Source of the DNA: Leifsonia aquatica | Lineage (GTDB): Bacteria > Actinomycetota > Actinomycetes > Actinomycetales > Microbacteriaceae | Reading direction: 5' to 3' | DNA: 64,000 nucleotides | Assembly (NCBI RefSeq): GCF_014190775.1 | Contig: NZ_JACHVP010000004.1 | Span: 1 to 64,000 of the forward strand | Shown: piece by piece, positions 50,882-60,233 of the stretch | Numbering within the stretch: the stretch's first letter is position 1 | Layout of the letters: the number at the start of each line of letters is the position of its first letter | The notes under the pieces: model-generated | What the model was told of the DNA's origin: nothing | What the model saw: the letters and a program-made list of their open reading frames with translations, nothing else | Databases searched by the model: none | Program-made: the position numbers and the translations under genes

Positions 50882-50938
50882 ACATTCGGCACGAATGTAC
50901 GTTGAGGGGCGCGCTTTCACGACATTCGGCACGAATGT
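50882..50938. repeat. two identical 17-bp palindromic words, 40 bp apart
   Basis: ACATTCGGCACGAATGT occurs at 50882-50898 and again at 50922-50938. Each copy is a hairpin (7-bp stem, 3-base loop). They lie between the convergent ends of the 57-residue protein gene and the cardiolipin synthase gene. The two copies together could work as a terminator or binding site. Confidence 0.7.
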
Positions 50939-50965
50939 CGCCGCGGTACGACGGCGCCGCTCCCG

Positions 50966-52429
50966 CTACTGCAGCGCCGAGGTCAGCCGCGCGAGGTTGT
51001 CGAGCACCGTCGAGCGCAGCGGCTGCTTCATCCACTCCTCGAGCGTGAGCTCGCGGCTCTCGCGCCGGTAGCCGTCTTCGACCTTGCGCATCTCCTCCAC
51101 GAACGAGCGGCCGCGCACCATGAGCGAGACCTCCATGTTCAGCAGGAACGAGCGCATGTCCATGTTGCTCGAGCCGATCACGGCGACGTCGTCGTCGATG
51201 GTGAAGTGCTTGGCGTGGAGGATGTACGGAGCCTTGTACATCCAGATCTTCACGCCCGCACGCAGCAGCGCCTCGTAGTACGACCGCTGCGCGTGGTACA
51301 CCAGCGCCTGGTCGCCGATCTCGGAGACGAACAGCTCCACCGAGATGCCGCGCTGAGTGGCGGTGGTGATCGCGGTGAGCATCGACTCGTCTGGCACGAA
51401 GTACGGCGACGTGATGACGATGCGCTCCTGCGCGTAGTAGAGCAGCGCCAGGAAGAGCCGGAGGTTGTTCTCGCCCGCGAATCCCGGTCCGGAGGGGACG
51501 ACCTGGGCATCCAACTCCTCGGGCTGGATGTCGTCGGTGATCGGCTCCGTCTCGCGGCGGAGCAGCTCGTCGGTCTCGCTGTACCAGTCGGTGATGAAGA
51601 TGGCGTTGAGACCGGCGACGATCGGCCCCTCCAGCCGCACGATGAGCTCTTTCCATTTGAGCCCGCGGCGGATATTGGACTTCTTGTTGTAGCTGCGGTC
51701 GATGATGTTCTGAGAACCCATGAAGGCGACGCGGCCGTCGACGATGAGCAGCTTGCGGTGGTTGCGCAGGTCGGGCCGCTGGTACTTGCCCTTGAAGGGC
51801 TGGACCGGCAGCATCAGCTGCCAGCGCGCCCCCATCTCGGTGAGCCGCTTGATGGTCCGCTTGTAGTCGCGCGTTCGCACGGAGGCGATGTGGTCGAGCA
51901 GCACCCGGACCATGACGCCGCGCTTCACCGCGTCGGCGAGCGCGTCGAAGAACGGCTCCGTGGTGTCGTCGAGCGACAGGATGTAGAACTCGACGTGCAC
52001 GTACTTGCGGGCGGCCTTGATCTCGGTCGTCATCGCGTCGAGGGAGCCCTGGTAGTCCCCGTTCAGGCTGGCCCGGTTGCCGCCCACGAGCGGCATCGCC
52101 CCCAGGTTGCGGTTGAGTTCCACGACCGACTCGAGCCACGGCGGCCACGGGTGATCGCGGCGCACGCGCTCGATGCCCTCGGTCGACTCGATGATGAAGT
52201 TGTTGATCTCGATCTGCTTGTCACGGCGCCGCTTCGGCAGCTTGTAGCTGCCGATCAGCAGGAAGAACAGCACGCCGATGTACGGGATGAGGAAGATCGC
52301 GAGCAGCCACGCGGTCGCCGACGTCGGCTTGCGGTTGCGCGGGACGACGATGATCGCGATCACGCGGATGATGAAGTCGATGAGCAGCGCCACTACGACG
52401 ATGACGGTGCTCAGGAAGCCTGCGTCCAT
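50966..52429 (-). CDS. cls: cardiolipin synthase
   Basis: 487 residues from ATG 52429 (GAGAGGA five bases upstream; the longer frame looks spurious). Two N-terminal transmembrane helices (about 7-29 and 38-60) are followed by two phospholipase-D HKD motifs: NHRKLLIVDGRVAFMGSQN and LHAKHFTIDDDVAVIGSSN. It condenses two phosphatidylglycerols to cardiolipin at the membrane. Length and layout match bacterial Cls. Single gene, divergent from the CtaG-like gene. Confidence 0.95.
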   Translation of the reverse strand: MDAGFLSTVIVVVALLIDFIIRVIAIIVVPRNRKPTSATAWLLAIFLIPYIGVLFFLLIGSYKLPKRRRDKQIEINNFIIESTEGIERVRRDHPWPPWLESVVELNRNLGAMPLVGGNRASLNGDYQGSLDAMTTEIKAARKYVHVEFYILSLDDTTEPFFDALADAVKRGVMVRVLLDHIASVRTRDYKRTIKRLTEMGARWQLMLPVQPFKGKYQRPDLRNHRKLLIVDGRVAFMGSQNIIDRSYNKKSNIRRGLKWKELIVRLEGPIVAGLNAIFITDWYSETDELLRRETEPITDDIQPEELDAQVVPSGPGFAGENNLRLFLALLYYAQERIVITSPYFVPDESMLTAITTATQRGISVELFVSEIGDQALVYHAQRSYYEALLRAGVKIWMYKAPYILHAKHFTIDDDVAVIGSSNMDMRSFLLNMEVSLMVRGRSFVEEMRKVEDGYRRESRELTLEEWMKQPLRSTVLDNLARLTSALQ

Positions 52430-52521
52430 CCGGTCCTCTCGGTCGCAGGCGCGCTCGGAGCGATGCACCTACAGGGATACCGTAGCGAAGCGGAGGGACA
52501 ATGGTGCGCCACCACCCGTGA

Positions 52522-53415
52522 ATGGAGCCCGACACGCCTCCCGTCAACGTCTTCCTGACCACCTGGTCGTTCGACCCGGCCGCCGCCGTGCTGCTCGTCG
52601 CGGCCACGGCGCTGTACGTCGGAGGGGTGCTCCGGCTGCGCCGCCACGGTCACCGCTGGCCGGCGCGTCTCACGCTGTGGTTCCTGCTGCTCGGCCTCGG
52701 GTCGTACGCGTGGATCTCCTTCGGCTTCCTGGGCGCGTACAGCAGCGAGCTGCGCTGGGCGTTCACGACCCGGATCGCCCTGCTGCTGTTCGTCGTGCCC
52801 GCGCTGATGAGCCTCGGCCGGCCGATCGCGCTCGCACGGGTCGCGCTGTCCACGACCGGACGGCGGCGCGCCGACCGCGTCCTGCGGTCCCGTCCGGTGC
52901 GGGTGCTCGGCAACGCGATGTTCGCGCCCGTGTTCGCGTGCGCCGTGTTCCTGGTGTTCCTCACCCCGGTGGCCGCCGTACTGCGCGACTCGGTGTGGTC
53001 GGAGTGGACGATCTCGGTGCTCGTCCCGCTGGCCGGGATGCTGCTGGTGCTGCCGATCGCGGCGCACTCGATCGTCCGCACCGGCTTCTTCATCACGGTC
53101 GAGTTCCTGCTGGCGTTCGTCGAGCTGCTGCTGGACGCCGTCCCGGGCCTGCTGCTGCGCCTGAACGACAGCGTGCTCGACGGCGCGGCGCGGATCACGG
53201 GGAGGCTGCCGCTCTGGTTCCCGAACGCGCTGCACGATCAGCACCTGTCGGGCGACTTCCTGTGGTTCATCGCCGAGTTCGCCGACGTGCCGATCCTCGT
53301 CATCCTGTTCGTGCGATGGATGCGGCTGGACCGCCGCGAGGCGAAGAAGGTCGACGACCTGACCGACGAGCAGCTGGAGGAGCTCACCCGCGCCCACCTG
53401 CAGCGGCGCGGCTGA
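52522..53415 (+). CDS. CtaG-like cytochrome c oxidase assembly membrane protein
   Basis: 297 residues with about seven transmembrane helices. The first pair encloses LYVGGVLRLRRHGHRWP, and the central region reads VVPALMSLGRPIALAR with LTPVAAVLRDSVWSEW further on, the pattern of the caa3_CtaG (PF09678) family. The tail is charged (DDLTDEQLEELTRAHLQRRG). In actinobacteria these proteins take part in oxidase assembly or copper handling. It converges with lysS, the stops being 12 bases apart. Confidence 0.8.
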   Translation: MEPDTPPVNVFLTTWSFDPAAAVLLVAATALYVGGVLRLRRHGHRWPARLTLWFLLLGLGSYAWISFGFLGAYSSELRWAFTTRIALLLFVVPALMSLGRPIALARVALSTTGRRRADRVLRSRPVRVLGNAMFAPVFACAVFLVFLTPVAAVLRDSVWSEWTISVLVPLAGMLLVLPIAAHSIVRTGFFITVEFLLAFVELLLDAVPGLLLRLNDSVLDGAARITGRLPLWFPNALHDQHLSGDFLWFIAEFADVPILVILFVRWMRLDRREAKKVDDLTDEQLEELTRAHLQRRG

Positions 53416-53427
53416 GCCCCCCGGCGG

Positions 53428-54942
53428 CTACTTGACCAGGGGGAAGAGGATGGTCTCGCGGATGCCGAGGCCGGTGATCGCCATGAGCAGGCGGTCGATG
53501 CCCATGCCCATGCCACCGGTCGGCGGCATCCCGAACTCGAGCGCCCGCAGGAACTCCTCGTCGAGGCGCATGGCCTCGTTGTCGCCGGCCGCGGCGAGCT
53601 TGGCCTGCTCGACGAAGCGCTCACGCTGCACGACGGGGTCGATCAGCTCGGAGTAGCCGGTGGCCAGCTCGAAGCCGCGGGTGTAGAGGTCCCACTTCTC
53701 GACGACGCCCTCGCGCGAGCGGTGCGCGCGCACGAGCGGGCTGGTGTCGACGGGGAAGTCCATCACGAACGTCGGGCGCACGAGGTCGCCCTTCACGTGG
53801 TGCTCCCACAGCTCCTCGACGTACTTGCCGGCGAGCGGGTGCTCGATCTCGATCCCGGCGTCGGCCGCCAGCTCGCGCAGGCGGGCGATCGGGGTCTCGG
53901 GCGTGATCTCCTCGCCGATCGCCTCGGAGAGGCTGTCGTACATCCGGATGCGCTCCCACTGGCCGCCGAGGTCGTACTCGGTGCCGTCGGCCCAGGTGAC
54001 GACGTGCGAGCCGGAGACGGCCTGCGCGGCGTTCTGGATGAGCGTCTGCGTGAGGTCGGCGATCGAGTTGTAGTCGCCGTACGCCTGGTAGGCCTCGAGC
54101 ATCGCGAACTCGGGCGAGTGCGTGGAGTCGGCGCCCTCGTTGCGGAAGTTGCGGTTGATCTCGAAGACGTGGTCGATGCCGCCGACGACCGCGCGCTTGA
54201 GGTAGAGCTCCGGCGCGATGCGCAAGTAGAGATCGGTGTCGAACGCGTTGGAGTGGGTCACGAACGGGCGCGCGGAGGCGCCGCCGTGGATGACCTGCAG
54301 CATCGGGGTCTCGACCTCGACGAAGCCGCGGTCGGCGAACGTCGAGCGCAGGCTCGCCATGGTCGCCGCGCGGTCGAGGACGGTCTGGCGGGCCTGGTCG
54401 CGCGCGATGAGGTCGAGGTAGCGCGAGCGCACCCGCGTCTCCTCGCTGAGCTCGTTGTGGAGGTTCGGGAGGGGCAGCAGCGCCTTGGACGCGATCTCCC
54501 ACGCCGTCACCATGATCGACAGCTCGCCGCGGCGGCTGGAGGCCACCTCGCCCGAGACGAACACGTGGTCGCCGAGGTCGACGAGCTCCTTCCAGGCGAT
54601 CAGCGACTCCTCGCCGACGGCCGCGAGCGACACCATGGCCTGGATGCGCGAGCCGTCGCCCGACTGGAGCACGGCGAAGCACAGCTTGCCCGTGTTGCGC
54701 AGGTGCACGACGCGGCCGGCGACGCCGACCGTCTCGCCCGAGGCCTCGTCGGCGGCCAGGTGCCCCCAGGCCGCGCGGACCTCCGGGATGGTCGTGGTGA
54801 CCGGCACCTGCACCGGGTACGCCCCGCCCGCGGCCGTCTCGGCCTGGGCGATGAGGCGCTCGCGCTTGCCGAGCCGGACGGCCTTCTGCTCGCTGATCTC
54901 GTCGTCCGTGAGGTCGGCCTGGGGGGTGGGCGCGTCGGTCAT
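53428..54942 (-). CDS. lysS: lysyl-tRNA synthetase, class II
   Basis: 504 residues. The N-terminal OB fold ([20 protein letters not shown]) binds the anticodon. Class II motif 2 is [20 protein letters not shown] and motif 3 [18 protein letters not shown]. It charges tRNA-Lys with lysine in the cytoplasm. Last gene of the leftward folate/pantothenate cluster, 47 bases after panC. The N-terminal extension before the OB fold (about 1-45) is poorly conserved in this group. Confidence 0.97.
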   Translation of the reverse strand: MTDAPTPQADLTDDEISEQKAVRLGKRERLIAQAETAAGGAYPVQVPVTTTIPEVRAAWGHLAADEASGETVGVAGRVVHLRNTGKLCFAVLQSGDGSRIQAMVSLAAVGEESLIAWKELVDLGDHVFVSGEVASSRRGELSIMVTAWEIASKALLPLPNLHNELSEETRVRSRYLDLIARDQARQTVLDRAATMASLRSTFADRGFVEVETPMLQVIHGGASARPFVTHSNAFDTDLYLRIAPELYLKRAVVGGIDHVFEINRNFRNEGADSTHSPEFAMLEAYQAYGDYNSIADLTQTLIQNAAQAVSGSHVVTWADGTEYDLGGQWERIRMYDSLSEAIGEEITPETPIARLRELAADAGIEIEHPLAGKYVEELWEHHVKGDLVRPTFVMDFPVDTSPLVRAHRSREGVVEKWDLYTRGFELATGYSELIDPVVQRERFVEQAKLAAAGDNEAMRLDEEFLRALEFGMPPTGGMGMGIDRLLMAITGLGIRETILFPLVK

Positions 54943-54989
54943 CGGTGTGTCTTCCGTTCGGCGGTGGTCGTCGTGTCGTCGGTGCGTGC

Positions 54990-55865
54990 TCAGGGGATCG
55001 TGATGCGCCGGTTGTCGATGAGGCGCGTCGTGCCCACGCGGGCCGCGACGAGCATCAGCGCCGGACCGTGCTGCCCGGGAGCCGCCTCGCGGAACGAGGG
55101 CTGGTCGACGATCACGAGATAGTCCAGCTTAACGGCTGGGTCGGCCTCGATGCGCGTCCGGGCGGCGGCGAGCGCAGCCTCCACGCCCCCGTCTGCGGCC
55201 TGGGCGCCGGCGGCCAGGGCCCGCGACAGCGTCACGGCGGCGACACGGTCGTCGGCGGAGAGGTACTGGTTGCGGCTGGAGAGGGCCAAGCCGTCGTCCT
55301 CGCGCACCGTGTCGACGACGGCGAGGCTCAGCGGCAGATTCAGGTCGTCGATCATCCGGCCGACGAGGTGCACCTGCTGCGCATCCTTCTGGCCGAAGAC
55401 CGCGACGTCGGGCTGGACGATGCCGAACAGCTTGGCGACGACGGTGAGCATCCCGTCGAAGTGGCCGGGGCGCGAGGCACCCTCGAAGAGCGAGCCGACC
55501 TCCCCCGCGGTGACGCGCGTCGAGGACTCCCCCTGCGGGTACATCTCTGCGGCGCTCGGGGCGAACACGATGTCGGCGAGGCCCTCCAGCGCGGCGACGT
55601 CGGCGTCGAGGGTGCGCGGGTACCGGTCGAGGTCCTCCCCCGGTCCGAACTGCAGCGGGTTCACGAAGATCGACACGACGACGACGCCGGCGAGCTCGCG
55701 GGCCTGGCTCACGAGGCGCAGGTGGCCGTCGTGGAGGGCGCCCATCGTCGGCACGAGCGCGACGAGCCCCGCGGGGTCGCCGGCCGGGTCGGCGAGCAGG
55801 GCCTCGCGGCGGGCGCTCGCGATGAGCGCACGCAGTTCGGCGATGGTGGTCACGACGTGCGGCAT
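54990..55865 (-). CDS. panC: pantothenate synthetase (pantoate-beta-alanine ligase)
   Basis: 291 residues. The HIGH-type signature is [18 protein letters not shown], the pantoate-binding [17 protein letters not shown] follows, and [20 protein letters not shown] and [15 protein letters not shown] complete the active site. It joins pantoate and beta-alanine using ATP, the last step of vitamin B5 synthesis. It starts 60 bases after the DUF2520 gene and precedes lysS, an order repeatedly seen in related genomes. The remaining pan genes are outside the window. Confidence 0.97.
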   Translation of the reverse strand: MPHVVTTIAELRALIASARREALLADPAGDPAGLVALVPTMGALHDGHLRLVSQARELAGVVVVSIFVNPLQFGPGEDLDRYPRTLDADVAALEGLADIVFAPSAAEMYPQGESSTRVTAGEVGSLFEGASRPGHFDGMLTVVAKLFGIVQPDVAVFGQKDAQQVHLVGRMIDDLNLPLSLAVVDTVREDDGLALSSRNQYLSADDRVAAVTLSRALAAGAQAADGGVEAALAAARTRIEADPAVKLDYLVIVDQPSFREAAPGQHGPALMLVAARVGTTRLIDNRRITIP

Positions 55866-55925
55866 TCTCTCCCCTTCGGCCGCGGCGCCCGTACGGGTGG
55901 CGACGAGCGCCGGCCGCAGACCAGG

Positions 55926-56732
55926 CTACTCGCCGCGGAGGTACCAGCCGCGCCCGTCGTCTCCGGGATCGCCGTCACCGGGGCCGGGGAGGTCGTCGTC
56001 GCGGAGCGCCTGGAGCACGTCCTCCACGTCGATCGCGGGGCCGGCACCCGCCTGGGTCAGCGCGTTGTCGACGGCCGAGCGCACGAGCGAGCTGAGGAAC
56101 GAACCCGGGTTCTCGACGCCGATGCCGCGCAGGATGCCGGTGGACTGCTCCACGATCGAGCGCGAGAACGCCGTGGCCGTGGCGATGGCCTCCGCGTAGG
56201 CGGGGCGGTCCTGCTCGGCGACGACGACGGGCTCGCCGCCCATCTCGACGACGAGCGCCTGCGCGATCGGAAGCACGGGGGCGGCCGCGGTGACCGCGAA
56301 CCACGACTCCGCCAGCCGGGCGAGGTCGAGGCTGGTGCCGGTGAAGTCGAGCGCGGGATGCACGGCGAGCGGGATGGCGCCGGCCGCGGCTGCCGGGCGC
56401 AGCACGTCGACCCCGTAGCCCGGCGCGGTGTGGAGCACGATCTGTCCCGGCTGCCAGGTGCCGGTCGCGGCGAGCCCGGCGACCAGTCCGGGCAGCTCGC
56501 TGTCGGGGACGGCCAGGATGACGAGTTCGCTCCGCTCGACCAGCACGGGGACCTCCAGCACCGGCGCCTGGGGCAGCATCGCCTCGGCACGTTCGCGGCT
56601 CGCCGCCGACACCGCGGAGATGCCGACGACGGCGTGACCGGCGCCGGCGAGAGCGGCACCGAACACCGGGCCGACGCGTCCTGCGCCCACGATGCCGAGA
56701 CCGAGCCGGCCCGAGCGTTCCACGGGACTCAT
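55926..56732 (-). CDS. Rossmann-like/DUF2520 domain oxidoreductase
   Basis: 268 residues. The N-terminal NAD(P)-binding fold reads LGIVGAGRVGPVFGAALAGAG and the mid-section VILAVPDSELPGLVAGL; the C-terminal helical DUF2520 domain includes AIPLAVHPALDFTG. The family resembles ketopantoate/pyrroline-5-carboxylate reductases but its reaction is not established. Being directly upstream of panC, a role in pantothenate supply is a reasonable inference. The start overlaps the stop of the PH-domain gene by ATGA. Confidence 0.88.
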   Translation of the reverse strand: MSPVERSGRLGLGIVGAGRVGPVFGAALAGAGHAVVGISAVSAASRERAEAMLPQAPVLEVPVLVERSELVILAVPDSELPGLVAGLAATGTWQPGQIVLHTAPGYGVDVLRPAAAAGAIPLAVHPALDFTGTSLDLARLAESWFAVTAAAPVLPIAQALVVEMGGEPVVVAEQDRPAYAEAIATATAFSRSIVEQSTGILRGIGVENPGSFLSSLVRSAVDNALTQAGAGPAIDVEDVLQALRDDDLPGPGDGDPGDDGRGWYLRGE

Positions 56733-58333
56733 GCGGACTCCCCCCAGCGGTGGCTGCGGTCGGAGCGGCCGGCGACGATCGCGTCCGCCGACGCCCGCTC
56801 GAAGAGCCGGATGCCCTCGGCCGCGTCCATCGCCGCGAGCCGCGGGCTGACCGGCCCGCTCACGGTGTGGAAGTCCACCTCGGCGAGGCCGAGCATCCTG
56901 TCGATCGGCCCCTGCTCGAGCTTGATGCTCTGGAGGCGGGCGAGCGGGACGATCACCAGCTGCCGCCAGACGAACCCGTGCCGGAGGAGCACGGCGCCGT
57001 CGACGCTCGTGTACCCGGTGCGCTGCCACGAGAACGGCCGCAGCCAGGCGGCGCGCCGCGGGCTTCCGGTCCAGTCGTCGCGGCCGCGGGAGGTCATCCC
57101 GGCGCGGATGAGGTCGCGGTGCTCCTCGGTCGCGAGGCCCGGCAGGATGAGCGCGAGCACCCGCTCGACATCGGTCGCGTCGCCCACCGGGAGCGTCGTG
57201 GTGTTCGCCTGCCCGGCGGCCCCCTTCTCGCGCGAGTGGCCCGCCGTGTTGATGCGGATCTGCCACCAGCCGAACGGCCGCCACAGCAGCGGCTGGAGCA
57301 CCTGCACCGCGTGGATGCGCCCGGGTGGCAGCGTCTCGTTGCTCGTGCTGAGCAGACCGAACCCGACGCGCACGCCGTCCGGCGTGCCGGCGATGGAGTA
57401 GCGCAGCGACTTGGTGAAGCGGTTGATGTAGAAGCTGGCCGAGCCGATCAGGCCGGGCAGCACGATCAGGGCGAGCCAGAGCCATCCCGTCGCCGCGCCG
57501 ACCGCCGTCAGGATGACGACGACGATCACGAACACGGTGAAGCCGCTCATCAGCAGCGAGCCGAGCAGCCGCATCGGCGGGATCTTCACGACCGACTCCG
57601 GCGGGGCGGCGTTCGGGTCGAGCTCGGGGGCGAGGAACTCGTTCACGCGGCGGTTCACGAGGTCGCCGACCGCGGCGGTGCGGGAGGCGGGAACGCCCGC
57701 AGCGCCATCGGGCGCACCGTCCGTTGCGGTGGCGGCGGCCTCCTCCGCCCGCGCCTGCGCCTCCGCGGCGCGCACGCCCGAGGCGAGCCGCAGCACGTCG
57801 GAGCGCAGTCCGTCGGCGAGCGACGAGCCGAGGTAGGCGAGCTGGAGGTTGGCGTCGTGCCCCGCGGCGGTGATGTCGAGCTTCGCCGCGCCGAAGAGGC
57901 GGGCGATCAGGGGCCGCACCACGTTGATGCCCTGGATGCGGTCGAGGCGCGCTTTGCGCTGCGTGCGGAACAGGATCCCGCTGCGCACCTCCACGGTGTC
58001 GCCCGTAATGCGGAACGTGTGCATCCGCCACGACAGGTAGAACGCACCGAGGCAGACCAGGATCACGACGGCGACGCCGAGGAGTGCCCAGCCCTCCCAG
58101 CCGCGGTTGTAGATCTCGTCGAGCGGGTCGCCGCCGTAGTCGGGGGCGCCGACGAAGAGGCCGACCAGTCGCTCCCGCAGGTTCGACAGCACGAACCCGA
58201 GCACGGCGATGAACACGATCCCGCCGCGCAGCAGGGGCGTCGCCGGGTGCAGACGGTGCCACTCCCCGTCCGTGAACCGCTCGGCCGCGCGCTCCACGGT
58301 GGAGAGCGGTCCTCCGGGCAGCGGCTCGGTCAC
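56729..58333 (-). CDS. bacterial PH-domain membrane protein (YdbT-like)
   Basis: 534 residues from GTG 58333 (GTGA overlap with the preceding PH gene). Two pairs of transmembrane helices (near 36-58 and 70-92, then 256-278 and 281-300) are each followed by bPH_2 repeats: FRITGDTVEVRSGILFRTQ near residue 112 and SIAGTPDGVRVGFGLLS near 315; a third partial unit lies near residue 437. An Ala/Glu-rich linker joins them. Function unknown; YdbS/YdbT proteins in Bacillus confer resistance to heterologous bacteriocins, which is suggestive given the peptide locus 50 kb away, but the genes are not linked. Confidence 0.88.
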   Translation of the reverse strand: MTEPLPGGPLSTVERAAERFTDGEWHRLHPATPLLRGGIVFIAVLGFVLSNLRERLVGLFVGAPDYGGDPLDEIYNRGWEGWALLGVAVVILVCLGAFYLSWRMHTFRITGDTVEVRSGILFRTQRKARLDRIQGINVVRPLIARLFGAAKLDITAAGHDANLQLAYLGSSLADGLRSDVLRLASGVRAAEAQARAEEAAATATDGAPDGAAGVPASRTAAVGDLVNRRVNEFLAPELDPNAAPPESVVKIPPMRLLGSLLMSGFTVFVIVVVILTAVGAATGWLWLALIVLPGLIGSASFYINRFTKSLRYSIAGTPDGVRVGFGLLSTSNETLPPGRIHAVQVLQPLLWRPFGWWQIRINTAGHSREKGAAGQANTTTLPVGDATDVERVLALILPGLATEEHRDLIRAGMTSRGRDDWTGSPRRAAWLRPFSWQRTGYTSVDGAVLLRHGFVWRQLVIVPLARLQSIKLEQGPIDRMLGLAEVDFHTVSGPVSPRLAAMDAAEGIRLFERASADAIVAGRSDRSHRWGESA

Positions 58334-58836
58334 AGTCCGGCCCGTCTGCTCTCGGCCAGATCGACCAGGCGGTCGCGCAGCGCGGCGGCGTCCGCGTCAG
58401 GCAGGCCCGGGATCACGACGCCGGTCGAGGCGGCCGCGGTCACGAACTTCAGGTCGGCGAGGCCGAGCATCCGTCCGACCGGCCCGCGGTTGATGTCGAT
58501 GAGCTGCATGCGCCCGTACGGCACCGAGACGAAGCGCTGGTACATGATCCCGCGACGGAAGAGCAGGTCGTCCTGCCGCTCCAGGTAGCCGATCGACCGG
58601 GCGCGGCGCGGCGCGATGATCAGCGCGACGAGCGTGATGACGACGATCGCGATCAGCGCGATCCACGCGAGCGTCCAGCCGGCGACGAGCCAGAGGAAGG
58701 TCGCGACGGCGGACGCGACCACGCCGCTGATCAGGGTGCCGACGATCACGACGACCACGTACTTCGGCGAGACGCGGCGCCAGTCGCCGACGTTCAGGTC
58801 GATGCGGGCGCGCGCCGGCTCAGCGGGGGTCGACAT
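58330..58836 (-). CDS. bacterial PH-domain membrane protein (YdbS-like)
   Basis: 168 residues from ATG 58836 (the longer frame is within the previous gene). Two adjacent helices (about 30-50 and 54-78) precede one bPH_2 domain (RQDDLLFRRGIMYQRFVSV, then GRMQLIDINRGPVGRMLG). Typically encoded with a YdbT-like partner, as here, and probably forming a complex in the membrane. Its start overlaps the DUF3180 gene by 17 bases. Confidence 0.88.
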   Translation of the reverse strand: MSTPAEPARARIDLNVGDWRRVSPKYVVVVIVGTLISGVVASAVATFLWLVAGWTLAWIALIAIVVITLVALIIAPRRARSIGYLERQDDLLFRRGIMYQRFVSVPYGRMQLIDINRGPVGRMLGLADLKFVTAAASTGVVIPGLPDADAAALRDRLVDLAESRRAGL

Positions 58837-59302
58837 GGGCGGTCTCCGGGTCGTCGTCATCGTCGTGGTCGGGCGGGAGGCTGCAGAAGCTCTCGGCGAC
58901 CAGTCCGGCGACCATGAGCACGACGGCCCCGACGGTCGCGAGCACGGTGAGCAGGATCGCGCTGCCGCCCGGGAGCACGTCCCGGCTCAGCAGGTACGCG
59001 AGGAGGCCGATGCCCGCTCCGGTCAGGAGCGCGCCGCTCAGCCCGCAGGCCTTCGCGAGGACCACGATGCGGGTGGCCTGGAACGGGTCGATCCGGCGCG
59101 CGCTCCGACCGCGGACGGCACGGCGGATCGGCACGGCGAACGCCACGATGATCACGGCGACCGCCACGAGCGTGATGGGCAGCGTCAACGGAGGGATGAA
59201 CACGGCCATGCCCGTCGCGGACGCGCCGAGCTCGCCGAGGAACCCGACGACCAGTCCGACGACGCCGAGACCGAGCAGAGAGGTGGGGCGGGTGCGGTTC
59301 AC
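58820..59302 (-). CDS. DUF3180 membrane protein
   Basis: 160 residues from GTG 59302, overlapping the folK stop as GTGA. Four transmembrane segments are visible (about 7-27, 33-55, 79-102 and 114-137), with the cytoplasmic loop RRIDPFQATRIVVLAKACGL, the conserved part of DUF3180 in actinobacteria. The C-terminus is acidic (DHDDDDDPETAHVD). Function unknown; nearly always found just downstream of folK, so the name comes from context. Confidence 0.85.
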   Translation of the reverse strand: MNRTRPTSLLGLGVVGLVVGFLGELGASATGMAVFIPPLTLPITLVAVAVIIVAFAVPIRRAVRGRSARRIDPFQATRIVVLAKACGLSGALLTGAGIGLLAYLLSRDVLPGGSAILLTVLATVGAVVLMVAGLVAESFCSLPPDHDDDDDPETAHVDPR

Positions 59303-59859
59303 CGGTCGCCTCCGTCCGCGTCGAGCGACTCGGCGGAGTACGGCGTCACCGGGTCCGTCGCCTGCGCGGCGAGCTCGGCGACGCGGCCGTACCCGGTCAG
59401 GACCGCCTCCGGGTCGACGTCGAGCCACGGCACCAGCACGAACGCGCGCTCGTGCGCCCGGGGATGCGGGAGGGTGACCCGCTCGTCGTCCGAGACGATG
59501 CCGTCGTAGTCGACGATGTCGATGTCGATGGTGCGGTCGCCCCAGCGCTCCGTGCGCAGCCGCCCGAGGGCGTCCTCCACGCGGTTCACCAGGGCGAGCA
59601 GCGCGAGCGGGTCGAGCACCGTGTCGATGCGGGCGACGGCGTTGAGGTAGGCGGGCGCCTCCTCGTCGATGCCGTCGAGCTTTAGGGCCGGTGTCTCGTA
59701 AAGGCGCGACACGGCCTCCACCCGCAGGCCGGGCTCGGCACGGAGGGAGTCGAGAGCCGTGCGGATGGTCGCGGCGCGGTCGCCGAGGTTGCTGCCGAAC
59801 GCCAGCACCGCCGGTGCGCCGACGCGCATCCGCTGCGGCCGGGCCATACCGGGGGTCAC
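59299..59859 (-). CDS. folK: 6-hydroxymethyl-dihydropterin pyrophosphokinase (HPPK)
   Basis: 186 residues from GTG 59859 (GTGA overlap with folB; internal ATGs at codons 5 and 11 are possible). HPPK landmarks: AFGSNLGDRAATI at the start, AYLNAVARIDT, and the metal/ATP motif RWGDRTIDIDIVDYDG. It transfers pyrophosphate from ATP to the pterin before FolP acts. The tail after residue ~160 is variable. Part of the folE-folP-folB-folK operon. Confidence 0.96.
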   Translation of the reverse strand: MTPGMARPQRMRVGAPAVLAFGSNLGDRAATIRTALDSLRAEPGLRVEAVSRLYETPALKLDGIDEEAPAYLNAVARIDTVLDPLALLALVNRVEDALGRLRTERWGDRTIDIDIVDYDGIVSDDERVTLPHPRAHERAFVLVPWLDVDPEAVLTGYGRVAELAAQATDPVTPYSAESLDADGGDR

Positions 59860-60233
59860 GAGCGCCTCCGCACGACGCGCACGGCGACGTCGCCGAACGG
59901 CACGGTGATCGGGGCGTCGGGCTTGTGCACGGTGACCTCGACCGTCTCGACCGGTTGATGCGCGAGCACGACGCCCGCCACCCGCTCGGCGACGGTCTCG
60001 ATCAGGTCGACGGGATCGCGCTCCACGGCGGCGACGATCTCCTCCGCGAGCACGCCGTAGTGGACCGTCTGCTCCAGATCGTCCGACGCGGCCGAGCGCG
60101 CCAGGTCGATACGCGCGGTCACGTCGACCACGAAGTCCTGGCCGTTCTCGCGCTCGAAGTCGAACACCCCGTGGTGGGCGCGCACGCGCAGCCCCGTCAG
60201 GATGATCGCGTCGGCCGCCTCGGTGCTAGTCAT
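59856..60233 (-). CDS. folB: dihydroneopterin aldolase
   Basis: 125 residues from ATG 60233, which overlaps the end of folP by eight bases. Signature segments are ILTGLRVRAHHGVFDFEREN, FVVDVTARIDL and the catalytic-lysine region VEVTVHKPDAPI. It cleaves dihydroneopterin to 6-hydroxymethyl-dihydropterin. A longer frame adding ten residues is less likely. Confidence 0.96.
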   Translation of the reverse strand: MTSTEAADAIILTGLRVRAHHGVFDFERENGQDFVVDVTARIDLARSAASDDLEQTVHYGVLAEEIVAAVERDPVDLIETVAERVAGVVLAHQPVETVEVTVHKPDAPITVPFGDVAVRVVRRRS

